This document shows positions 1 through 5,920 of a DNA stretch of 18,479 bases, piece after piece; positions within the stretch are counted from its first letter, which is position 1; every line of letters starts with the position of its first letter. The position numbers were made by a program, and so were the translations under genes. This stretch comes from an uncultured Eubacteriales bacterium (GTDB lineage Bacteria > Bacillota > Clostridia > Oscillospirales > CAG-382), in NCBI GenBank assembly GCA_934444485.1, contig CAKSCN010000030.1, forward strand, positions 1 to 18,479. Direction: 5' to 3'. A model generated the notes under the pieces. It had not been told where the DNA came from. It was given only the letters and a program-made list of their open reading frames with translations, and did not search any database.

Positions 1-97
1 TGCGTGGGGGGATACCATAAGGGGGGAGTGGAATTTCCCCCTTATGAAATAACGTCCGTCCACGACTTATGAAGCTCGGGCGTGAGCGGCTGTCCCT
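1..97 (-). repeat. Direct repeat copy A: duplicated 3' end of deacetylase gene plus hairpin
   Basis: Bases 1-97 match bases 236-332 with one mismatch (78 versus 313), a repeat period of 235 bp. Read on the minus strand, the unit holds the last 17 codons of the deacetylase gene, its stop codon, a 10-bp hairpin at 16-46 and about 15 further bases. The single difference is synonymous (CCC versus CCG, both Pro). The copy begins at the window edge, so its true left limit is unknown. What is seen is the repeat. That it belongs to a longer tandem array is inference. Confidence 0.95.
42..97 (-). pseudogene. Detached 3' fragment of polysaccharide deacetylase gene
   Basis: On the minus strand this fragment reads GQPLTPELHKSWTDVIS and then TAA, identical in protein sequence to the C-terminus of the intact gene at 277-945. 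Upstream of the fragment (base 98 and beyond) the similarity stops abruptly. There is no start codon, RBS or catalytic motif, so it is a non-functional tail. It is part of the 235-bp repeat unit and not an independently decayed gene copy. Confidence 0.85.
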
Positions 98-235
98 CTT
101 CCGCCGCAGGCGGAATACAATTCTTCCGTATTTTTCGGTGACTTTGTTGCCGAAAAATACACCTATAGATTTGCGAGCGAAGAGAAGCAAGCACTTCGGA
201 ACTTGCGCCTCAAGCGAGGTGCGAACGCACAAATC
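98..235. other. Hairpin-rich filler between the two tail copies
   Basis: No credible gene lies here. The stretch is almost wholly self-complementary in successive blocks. TTCCGCC at 99-105 pairs with 109-115. An 11-bp perfect stem pairs 128-138 with 150-160. A nested hairpin pairs 191-198 with 215-222 and, inside it, 202-205 with 211-214, and is enclosed by AGATTTG (167-173) pairing with CAAATCT (230-236). Such density of stems suggests a structured RNA or a DNA substrate for recombination. Function unknown. Confidence 0.7.
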
Positions 236-332
236 TGCGTGGGGGGATACCATAAGGGGGGAGTGGAATTTCCCCCTTATGAAATAACGTCCGTCCACGA
301 CTTATGAAGCTCCGGCGTGAGCGGCTGTCCCT
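236..332 (-). repeat. Direct repeat copy B: genuine 3' end of deacetylase gene plus hairpin
   Basis: This is the second copy of the 97-bp repeat and the one continuous with the intact deacetylase gene. It contains the gene's last 17 codons and stop (277-279 on the plus strand) and the downstream hairpin at 251-281. The first 77 bp are exactly identical to bases 1-77. Confidence 0.95.
251..281 (-). terminator. Hairpin overlapping deacetylase stop codon
   Basis: CATAAGGGGG (251-260) pairs perfectly with CCCCCTTATG (272-281) around an 11-nt loop. The stop codon of the leftward gene (277-279) lies inside the stem. There is no U-tract on either strand, so it may act as a 3'-end stabiliser and not as a classical intrinsic terminator. 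An identical hairpin lies at 16-46 in repeat copy A. Confidence 0.45.
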
Positions 333-945
333 TTATCTCGAAAAGCTCACGTATGTTCACGAACTCGTACCCCTTCGCCTTGAGAAGCGGTATCGCCTCT
401 TCGAGTACGTCCGGAGTGAGGTGGTTTCCTCGGCAGTCGTGCATGAGGAAAATGTGTCCGTCCGACGCACACGAGAGAACCCCTGCAAGACGGGTCGCAT
501 AGTCCGAGGTCTTCGGGTCGTCCTCACGTGAATTCCAGTCCGCAGAGCCGCACTGACCGTTTATGAAGGTGAGCGGTACGGAGTCGTAGACCGTGTCGTT
601 TACGCAGAGCCCCGGCGCACGGAAAAATTTCGGGTAATCTCCGACGGCGTCGTATACGTACTTCTGCGTCGCTTCGTACTCGGCGATTATCTCACTGCGC
701 TCCATCGTTCTCATGTCACGGTGCGTTTTCGAGTGGTTCTCGATTGTACAACCCTGTTCGACCGCACGGCGCATTATCGAAACGCCCTCTTCGCCGCCCC
801 ACGCCGACACCACGAAAAACGACGCTCGGCAGTCGTACTTTTTGAATATGTCCAAAAGACGCACCGTTGTGTCGCTCGGACCGTCGTCAAAGGTGAACGC
901 ACACACAGGCGCACCGGATTTTTTTATCTCTTCAAGTGTTTTCAT
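277..945 (-). CDS. Polysaccharide deacetylase (NodB homology domain)
   Basis: A 222-residue protein that is essentially one NodB/carbohydrate esterase 4 domain. Motif 1 TFDDGP is at residues 18-23 (D20, D21), the metal-binding NHSKTH motif is at 70-75 (H71, H75), RAPG is at 109-112, DW at 136-137 and HIFLMHD at 164-170. These are the expected metal-dependent deacetylase residues for removing N-acetyl or O-acetyl groups from a polysaccharide such as peptidoglycan; the actual substrate cannot be read from sequence. It has no signal peptide or membrane segment, which is unusual for an enzyme of this family acting on cell wall. The start is supported by GGAGG about 10 nt upstream and by a promoter at 994-1022. 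It is transcribed away from the amidohydrolase gene. Its 3' end is duplicated at 1-97. Confidence 0.92.
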   Translation of the reverse strand: MKTLEEIKKSGAPVCAFTFDDGPSDTTVRLLDIFKKYDCRASFFVVSAWGGEEGVSIMRRAVEQGCTIENHSKTHRDMRTMERSEIIAEYEATQKYVYDAVGDYPKFFRAPGLCVNDTVYDSVPLTFINGQCGSADWNSREDDPKTSDYATRLAGVLSCASDGHIFLMHDCRGNHLTPDVLEEAIPLLKAKGYEFVNIRELFEIKGQPLTPELHKSWTDVIS

Positions 946-993
946 GCTGCTTTGTACCTCCGTTTTCTATACGCATACATAGTACTTATCGGT

Positions 994-1022
994 AGAATAC
1001 CGTAAAAATGTTAATATTTCAA
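994..1022 (-). promoter_or_regulatory. Sigma-A type promoter for deacetylase gene
   Basis: On the minus strand TTGAAA (1017-1022) is followed after exactly 17 nt by TATTCT (994-999). It lies about 50 nt upstream of the deacetylase ATG, with a good RBS in between. It is divergent from the promoter at 1075-1103. Confidence 0.65.
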
Positions 1023-1074
1023 CGCAGAAACGCACTTTTTGAGGCAGTTTTTACAAAATGATAAAAAATAATCG

Positions 1075-1103
1075 TTGAAAAATATTTTCAATTGAGGTAA
1101 AAT
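1075..1103 (+). promoter_or_regulatory. Sigma-A type promoter for amidohydrolase operon
   Basis: TTGAAA (1075-1080), a 17-nt spacer and TAAAAT (1098-1103), about 37 nt upstream of the ATG at 1140. The intergenic stretch 946-1139 is AT-rich and holds only this divergent promoter pair. Confidence 0.7.
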
Positions 1104-1139
1104 ATACGAAAATAACACGTCAAAACGGAGGATGACATC

Positions 1140-1940
1140 ATGTACGAAATAATCGATTTCCACACTCACCCGTTTACCGAGAACGCAAACAACATCTGCT
1201 CTCACATTGCAAACTGCGATATGTCGGTCGAAAACACTCGGAAAACCTTCGGTGAACTCGGAGTTTCAAAGATAGTCGGCAGCGTGCTTTGCAGGAGAGG
1301 ACACGGCGTCGATAAGGATATGACCGAGTGGGACGCAGTCAAGGCAAGCAACGACAAGGCTCTCGAACTGCGTGAGGTTTACGGCGATTTCTACATTCCC
1401 GGCTTTCACGTTCACCCCGGCTTTGTCCGTGAGTCGTGCGAAGAGATAGAGCGCATGGCGCACCTCGGAGTGAAGCTTATCGGCGAGCTTGTGCCGTATA
1501 TGCACGGCTGGGGAGATATGGGCTTTACGTATGCCTCGCATGAATTTGACGAGATACTCGATGTCGCAGAGTCCTACGGCATGGTTGTAAGCCTGCACTC
1601 AATGTGGAACGACGAGATGGACGAAATGGTGAAGAAGCACGGAAATGTCATCTTTGTTGCGGCTCACCCGGGAGAATACGGCGACTTTATGCGCCACATG
1701 GAGAGAATGAAGATGAGCGATAACTATTACCTCGACCTGTCCGGGTACGGTATGTTCCGCCACGGTATGCTCCGCCACGGACTCGACCTCTTCGGAAAGT
1801 CACGCTTCCTTTACGGCTCGGATTTCCCGACCTGCAATCCCGCAATGTATATCGGCGGCATACTTCTCGACACGCTCATAACCGACGATGAAAAGAAAGC
1901 TGTATTCTCCGAAAACGCAAAGAATATACTCGGACTGTGA
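1140..1940 (+). CDS. Amidohydrolase family (TIM-barrel metal-dependent hydrolase)
   Basis: A 266-residue protein of the amidohydrolase_2 type. The N-terminal metal motif HTH is at residues 8-10, followed by FHVHPG (H92), KLIGELV (E116), SLHS (H153), AAHPGE (H176) and GSDFP (D228), in the order expected of the metal-binding and catalytic residues of the superfamily. It is cytoplasmic, with no signal peptide. The substrate is not evident; relatives include decarboxylases and lactonases. The start is fixed by GGAGG at 1128-1132 about 8 nt upstream and by the promoter at 1075-1103. The SIS-domain regulator begins about 70 nt downstream on the same strand, with no clear terminator between, so the two are probably co-transcribed and the regulator may sense a sugar phosphate linked to this pathway (inference). 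Confidence 0.88.
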   Translation: MYEIIDFHTHPFTENANNICSHIANCDMSVENTRKTFGELGVSKIVGSVLCRRGHGVDKDMTEWDAVKASNDKALELREVYGDFYIPGFHVHPGFVRESCEEIERMAHLGVKLIGELVPYMHGWGDMGFTYASHEFDEILDVAESYGMVVSLHSMWNDEMDEMVKKHGNVIFVAAHPGEYGDFMRHMERMKMSDNYYLDLSGYGMFRHGMLRHGLDLFGKSRFLYGSDFPTCNPAMYIGGILLDTLITDDEKKAVFSENAKNILGL

Positions 1941-1957
1941 GCCGATTCGCAATAACG

Positions 1958-1989
1958 GTACAATGAAGTAATAGTACAATGAAGCAATA
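1958..1989 (+). repeat. 16-bp tandem repeat upstream of the SIS regulator
   Basis: GTACAATGAAGTAATA (1958-1973) is followed directly by GTACAATGAAGCAATA (1974-1989), two copies with one mismatch. Each copy carries a TACAAT that resembles a -10 box, but no matching -35 box stands 16-18 nt upstream. It ends 22 nt before the regulator start, where an operator for autoregulation could sit. The role is speculative. Confidence 0.6.
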
Positions 1990-2011
1990 AATGAAGGAAA
2001 GGAAAGATAAT

Positions 2012-2887
2012 ATGGCAAACGAAACAAAAACCGCTTCCATGGACAACTCCACCCTCCGCATACATTCATACTACGACAATATGGGTATGGCGGAAAGAAA
2101 GGTCGCCGACTGGATTCTCAAGCACAGAGACGAGTCTATAAAGCTCTCGATTGTGGAGCTTGCCGGAAAAACGGGCGCAAGTGAGGCGACAATAGCGAGA
2201 TTCGCACGCAAGCTCGGCTACGGCGGCTATCAGGAGATGAAAATTGCCTTTGCTCAGGACGAGTCGAGAGGCTACAAGCCGACTCACGAAAGCGTAAAAA
2301 AGGCGGATACTTGCAGCAAAATCTTCGATAAGGTGATAGGCGACGTTGACGAAACCCTCATGCACACCCGTGCCGTACTCTCCGACAAAAAGCTCGAGGC
2401 GGCGGCAGAGGCGATACACAACGCAAAGAAGCTTCTCGTGATAGGTCTCGGTGCGTCGGCCTCCGTCGCAATGGACGCCGCACATAAATTCCTGCGCGAG
2501 GGCATCGACTGCACCTATTCCTCCGACAACCATATGCAGGTCATTCTTGCGTCGCACCTTACGGAAAAGGACGTTGTTCTCGCAATATCGCATTCCGGCT
2601 CATCGAAGGACATAATCGAGGCAATGGAGGTCGCAAAGAGCTGCGGCGCAACGACGATATCCATCTCCAACTACGGAAAGACTCCCATCGACAAGGTCTC
2701 CGACATAGAGCTTAACACCGCCGCCGACGAGACGAAGTTTACCATGCTCGCACTTTCCTCGAGAATAGCGCAGCTCTGCATTATCGACACTCTCTACCTC
2801 TACGTCGTAATGCGCCGTGACAAGGCGGCGGCTAATGCAATAGCGAAGGTCGAGAAGGCTCTCGAGACGAAGAAGGTCGAAAAGTGA
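2012..2887 (+). CDS. MurR/RpiR family transcriptional regulator (HTH plus SIS domain)
   Basis: A 291-residue protein. Residues about 14-85 form the RpiR-type helix-turn-helix (MAERKVADWI, then SIVELAGKTGASEATIARFA and LGYGGYQEMK). Residues about 125-270 form a SIS sugar-isomerase fold with VIGLGASASVA at 143-153 and the phosphosugar-binding AISHSGSSKD at 191-200. It lacks any catalytic isomerase extension, so it should be a DNA-binding regulator that responds to a phosphorylated sugar or amino sugar. I chose the ATG at 2012 because AAGGAAAGG (1994-2002) is ideally spaced from it. An in-frame ATG at 1991 overlaps that site and would add only 7 residues. The next gene starts 34 nt after the stop, suggesting one transcript. 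Confidence 0.9.
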   Translation: MANETKTASMDNSTLRIHSYYDNMGMAERKVADWILKHRDESIKLSIVELAGKTGASEATIARFARKLGYGGYQEMKIAFAQDESRGYKPTHESVKKADTCSKIFDKVIGDVDETLMHTRAVLSDKKLEAAAEAIHNAKKLLVIGLGASASVAMDAAHKFLREGIDCTYSSDNHMQVILASHLTEKDVVLAISHSGSSKDIIEAMEVAKSCGATTISISNYGKTPIDKVSDIELNTAADETKFTMLALSSRIAQLCIIDTLYLYVVMRRDKAAANAIAKVEKALETKKVEK

Positions 2888-2921
2888 GAGTGCCGCAGGT
2901 CAGCCGAGATGAGGTGATTTC

Positions 2922-4034
2922 GTGAACGGTGAACCCAACGAACATAATGTGACAGGCGGAAATAATGCCGAGAATACGCAACCCGAAGCAGACCTCGCAG
3001 GGAGTACGGAGTTTTCGTCTTACGCCGCCTTTTCGCCGATGAGTGGCAGAGCCTTTGAGAAGCGTGTGCTTTACGCAGTGCTTACCGCATTCGGTGCCGC
3101 TTGTATGGCGGATCTGCTTTTTCAGATTTTCTGCCTCGGTTCGCTGACGGACCTTTTTATCGACGGGTATTCGTATCTTGCCGATAAGCTCTGTGCGTTG
3201 CGCTTCGGCGCATATATTGAGGACGCCGCAGACGATATTTTTTACCGAATATACGATATAGCGTCATATACGTTCATGATGCTTTCCCAGATATGCATAT
3301 TCAGCGTGACGGCTCGGATACTGCGCAACAAAGGCTTCGTGCGTACCGAAGACATCCCCGAGACCGACGGCGGTGAAAGAAGCTTTACCGTGCGGAATAT
3401 TCTTCCGATTATGTTCTTCTCGCTCTTTGCGTCGATGATGTTCTCGTGGCTCGTGTCAATCGTTACGGGCGATTTTTCAACAGCGGAAGAAGCTTTTCCG
3501 ACGACAGATGTCGGAACCCTGCTCTATTATGCCTCGCTTGCGTTTTTCCCTCCGGTACTCGAGGAAATTGCGTTCCGAGGCGTGCTTCAGCGCAGTCTTC
3601 TCCCTTACGGCAAGCGGTTTGCGGTTGTCGTTTCGGCGGCGGTGTTCGCTTCCATGCACTCGGGCTTTTCCGGCATGGCTTACGCTTTCGTTTCCGGAAT
3701 ATTCTATGGCATTGCGGCGGCGAATACAGGCTCTCTTGTACCGGGAATTATCATGCACGTCATGAACAACTCAATAGTATTTGCGGATGAACTGCTTGCG
3801 GAGTCTTTCCCGCAGTATACCGATATAATTCCGTCGGCATCAAATCTTGTGTATTTCTTTTTCGGCTTCGTTTCGCTGTACGTTCTCTTCGGCAGAAAGA
3901 AAAAGCTCTCGCTGTGCGACGGATACAAGGGAGAGCTTAACGAGCGTGAACGCTTTTCGCTCACCGCAAATCCGATTCTCGGTCTCTACTTCGGCATTAT
4001 GATGTTTTTCGCACTGTCGGAAGTGCTTTACTGA
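2922..4034 (+). CDS. CPBP family intramembrane glutamic protease
   Basis: A 370-residue polytopic membrane protein. A polar N-terminal tail (about 1-45) is followed by around eight hydrophobic segments. The C-terminal half carries the CPBP/Abi (CaaX protease-like) motifs: EEIAFR at 214-219 (E214, E215, R219), H246 in ASMHSGFS, and H279 with N283 in MHVMNNS. These form the expected intramembrane active site. Relatives process CaaX-type or bacteriocin peptides or shed membrane proteins; no partner is visible here. The start is GTG at 2922, with GAGGTG at 2911-2916 just upstream. It lies between the SIS regulator and tadA with short gaps (34 and 14 nt), so it is likely a middle gene of an operon. 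Confidence 0.88.
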   Translation: MNGEPNEHNVTGGNNAENTQPEADLAGSTEFSSYAAFSPMSGRAFEKRVLYAVLTAFGAACMADLLFQIFCLGSLTDLFIDGYSYLADKLCALRFGAYIEDAADDIFYRIYDIASYTFMMLSQICIFSVTARILRNKGFVRTEDIPETDGGERSFTVRNILPIMFFSLFASMMFSWLVSIVTGDFSTAEEAFPTTDVGTLLYYASLAFFPPVLEEIAFRGVLQRSLLPYGKRFAVVVSAAVFASMHSGFSGMAYAFVSGIFYGIAAANTGSLVPGIIMHVMNNSIVFADELLAESFPQYTDIIPSASNLVYFFFGFVSLYVLFGRKKKLSLCDGYKGELNERERFSLTANPILGLYFGIMMFFALSEVLY

Positions 4035-4048
4035 AACGGTGAGACGTC

Positions 4049-4540
4049 ATGAAAAAGAAAGACCTTATAAAGCCGGCACTGCCGAAAAGCGACGAATACT
4101 ATATGCGCCGTGCGCTTATGCACGCAAAACACGCCGGTGAGCGGGGAGAAGTCCCGATAGGTGCTGTGGTCGTTTACAACGGGCGCATAATCGCATGGGG
4201 CGAGAACACCCGTGAGAGCGAAAGGAACGCTCTCGGACACGCTGAAATTACGGCAATAGACCGTGCCTGCCGCCGTATGGGAGGCTGGAGACTCTGCGGC
4301 TGTACGCTGTACGTTACCGTCGAGCCGTGTCCCATGTGCGCCGGTGCGATAATAAACGCAAGACTCCCCCGTGTCGTCGTCGGAGCATACGACAAGCGCT
4401 TCGGCTGTTTCGGAGGAAGCGTCGATTTCAACGACATGGACTTTAACCATAAATCGCAGGTCGAGTTCGGAGTGTGCGCAGAAGAATCTGCGGAGCTTAT
4501 GGAGAATTTCTTCGGAAAGCTGCGTGCCAAACGGCGGTGA
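4049..4540 (+). CDS. tadA: tRNA-specific adenosine deaminase TadA
   Basis: A 163-residue zinc-dependent deaminase that converts adenosine 34 of tRNA-Arg(ACG) to inosine. The catalytic HAE motif is at residues 64-66 (H64, E66) and the zinc-binding PCPMC is at 93-97 (C94, C97), with PIGAVVV at 36-42 as in TadA proteins. Length is close to the family norm, with about 10 extra residues at the N-terminus. The start is supported by GGTGAG at 4038-4043. It follows the protease gene after 14 nt and is the last gene before the rpmH promoter. Guanine deaminase or other CDA-fold enzymes are less likely given the strong TadA-like core. Confidence 0.92.
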   Translation: MKKKDLIKPALPKSDEYYMRRALMHAKHAGERGEVPIGAVVVYNGRIIAWGENTRESERNALGHAEITAIDRACRRMGGWRLCGCTLYVTVEPCPMCAGAIINARLPRVVVGAYDKRFGCFGGSVDFNDMDFNHKSQVEFGVCAEESAELMENFFGKLRAKRR

Positions 4541-4597
4541 AGTGCCGTGCGTTCATAAAAAATTTAAGTTTATACGAATATTTATAAGAAAAAGCAC

Positions 4598-4626
4598 TTG
4601 ATTTTGAATCGCAAAAGGTATATAAT
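4598..4626 (+). promoter_or_regulatory. Strong sigma-A promoter for rpmH operon
   Basis: TTGATT (4598-4603), a 17-nt spacer and a perfect TATAAT (4621-4626), about 48 nt upstream of the rpmH ATG. Upstream bases 4555-4597 are AT-rich, as in UP elements. Confidence 0.85.
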
Positions 4627-4673
4627 ACTTGTATATCGGCTAAAAATGCAATTACGAAAGCGAGGTGCTGTCA

Positions 4674-4808
4674 ATGCTTAGAACCTATCAGCCCAAAAAG
4701 CGCCAGAGAAAGATGGAGCACGGCTTCAGAAAGCGCATGAAGACTGCAAACGGCAGAAAAGTACTCAAGAGAAGACGCGCTAAGGGTAGAGCAAGACTTA
4801 CCTATTGA
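4674..4808 (+). CDS. rpmH: 50S ribosomal protein L34
   Basis: A 44-residue, highly basic protein starting MLRTYQPKKRQRKMEHGF and ending ARLTY, which matches L34 (bL34) of the large ribosomal subunit along its whole length. GAGGTG at 4662-4667 gives the RBS, and the consensus promoter at 4598-4626 is directly upstream. The rpmH-rnpA-yidD-yidC-jag order confirms the assignment. The second residue is Leu, where many homologues have Lys. Confidence 0.97.
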   Translation: MLRTYQPKKRQRKMEHGFRKRMKTANGRKVLKRRRAKGRARLTY

Positions 4809-5040
4809 TTTTGTCGGCGTAGGCGGAATGTGAGGAATGGGAGCCTTGCGGTCCGTGTTGCCGCAAACCCTGCGTGAGAGTCGGGATATGGGTACCCGGT
4901 TTTGACGGACGGGATTATCAGCGGCTGCGTCAATTTGAAAATCGTGTTTTAAGAGGGCGTTGGCGCTGTGCTTTTAGTCGGTGCCGCCCTCTTATTGCGT
5001 TTTTCGCAAAAAAGACAGTGTAAAAAGGCGTAACATAATA
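4809..5040 (+). other. Structured spacer between rpmH and rnpA
   Basis: A 232-bp gene-free gap inside the rpmH-rnpA operon. It contains TTGCGG (4848-4853) facing CCGCAA a few bases downstream, CGGG/CCCG pairing near 4884-4901, and a longer hairpin at 4951-4993. I find no convincing small ORF with an RBS. I do not recognise a known riboswitch or ncRNA family. A 5' leader or processing and attenuation element for rnpA is the simplest reading (inference). Confidence 0.5.
4951..4993 (+). terminator. Possible attenuator hairpin upstream of rnpA
   Basis: AAGAGGGCG (4951-4959) pairs perfectly with CGCCCTCTT (4985-4993). The stem continues with GCGC (4963-4966) against GTGC (4981-4984) after a 3-nt bulge. 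A run of five T lies shortly downstream (5000-5004), not immediately after the stem, so termination would be partial at best. It could set a lower level of rnpA relative to rpmH. Confidence 0.45.
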
Positions 5041-5538
5041 ATGAAGAAAATTATACCGCTGACGGAGAACCATATGTTTTCCAAGGCGTATTCCGGCGGC
5101 GCAACCGACGTAAACAAACTCACCGCCGTGTATGCGCTGAAAAATTACAAGAAAGACAAGGACGGAAAGCCCCTGCCCACAAAGCTCGGCATCACCGTCA
5201 ACAGAAAACTCGGCGGTGCGGTAAAACGCAGCCGCGTCAAGAGACTCATTCGTCAGGCGTACAGAGAATGCGCCGACAATATCCAAGAGGGAAGAATAGT
5301 GGTCGTTTCGGCAAGAAGCGCAATCTTTTACGACAACGTAAAATCGGATAAGGTGAGAGACCTTCTTGCGGAATCGTTTTCAAAGCTCGGACTGTATAAC
5401 GGTCAGACCTTCGTCGGCACGGACGGACGCAAGCCGAGAAACGATAAAAGCGGTGCGTCAAAACCGAAGCAGAACGGCAAAGGCGGTAACGGCGGAAAAA
5501 AGCCGTGCGGCGCAAAACCGCAGAAGCCGAAAGCGTGA
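5041..5538 (+). CDS. rnpA: Ribonuclease P protein component
   Basis: A 165-residue protein subunit of RNase P, which with the catalytic RNA trims the 5' leader from pre-tRNA. The core is residues 1-122 (TKLGITVNRKLGGAVKRSRVKRLIRQAYRE spans the signature helix; quoted parts GITVNRKLGG and AVKRSRVKRLIRQAYRE). The usual R-N-R signature appears as R63-S64-R65. Beyond residue 124 is a tail of about 40 residues rich in Lys, Gly, Asn and Pro, not part of the normal fold, which makes it longer than the usual 110-125 residues. An upstream in-frame ATG at 4981 is unlikely because it falls in the hairpin loop's far arm and would add 20 unrelated residues. The chosen start matches the usual family N-terminus (PLTENHMFSKAY). 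Confidence 0.93.
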   Translation: MKKIIPLTENHMFSKAYSGGATDVNKLTAVYALKNYKKDKDGKPLPTKLGITVNRKLGGAVKRSRVKRLIRQAYRECADNIQEGRIVVVSARSAIFYDNVKSDKVRDLLAESFSKLGLYNGQTFVGTDGRKPRNDKSGASKPKQNGKGGNGGKKPCGAKPQKPKA

Positions 5539-5550
5539 CGGTTTGCGGAT

Positions 5551-5820
5551 ATGAAGAACCTTTGCGTCATGCTTTTGCGGCTGTACAGAAGGTACATCTC
5601 CCCTCAAAAGGCGAAACCCTCGTGCAGATTTGTTCCGTGCTGTTCGGAATACGCAATCGAAGCGTTTGAGAAGCACGGCTTTTTCGGAGGACTGCTGCTC
5701 ACGGTGTGGAGAGTGCTCAGGTGCAATCCGTTTTGCCGGGGAGGAATTGACAGAGTCCCCGAGAAAATAACTCCGTCTTACTTTTTCGGACGAAAGCGAA
5801 ACGATAAAGACGGACGCTGA
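5551..5820 (+). CDS. yidD: Membrane protein insertion efficiency factor YidD
   Basis: An 89-residue small protein of the YidD family, which assists YidC-dependent insertion at the inner face of the membrane. The conserved core CRFVPCCSEYAIEAFEKHG, then RVLRCNPFCRGGIDRVPEK, matches the family signature (the usual CRFxPTCS has C in place of T here). The amphipathic N-terminus LLRLYRRYISP is typical. It starts 12 nt after the rnpA stop and precedes yidC, as in most bacteria. The RBS is weak, so translation may be coupled to rnpA. Confidence 0.94.
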   Translation: MKNLCVMLLRLYRRYISPQKAKPSCRFVPCCSEYAIEAFEKHGFFGGLLLTVWRVLRCNPFCRGGIDRVPEKITPSYFFGRKRNDKDGR

Positions 5821-5920
5821 AATCGAAAACAATTTATTGTTTACATAAAAATGTACCTTGCGGTACGAAAATCAAAATGAAAGAAGAAAGGATGCGCAAG
5901 TCGGCGCACACGGTGTCAAA

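Noticed and set aside
69..287. Forward ORF of 72 codons across the left repeat
   Set aside because: It runs through hairpin filler and the antisense of a gene tail, with no RBS or plausible protein features.
1..332. CRISPR array at the left end
   Set aside because: Only two copies are present, repeats of 97 bp and filler of 138 bp are far outside CRISPR sizes, and one copy is gene coding sequence.
4981..5040. Upstream start for rnpA
   Set aside because: It would add 20 residues unlike any RnpA N-terminus and lies in the hairpin region; the ATG at 5041 matches the family start.
5858..5920. Upstream TTG start for yidC and an 18-codon ORF at 5877-5933 as a leader peptide
   Set aside because: Neither has a ribosome binding site. 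The leader ORF's TAATG overlap with yidC is suggestive only, so it is mentioned in the gene entry and not called.
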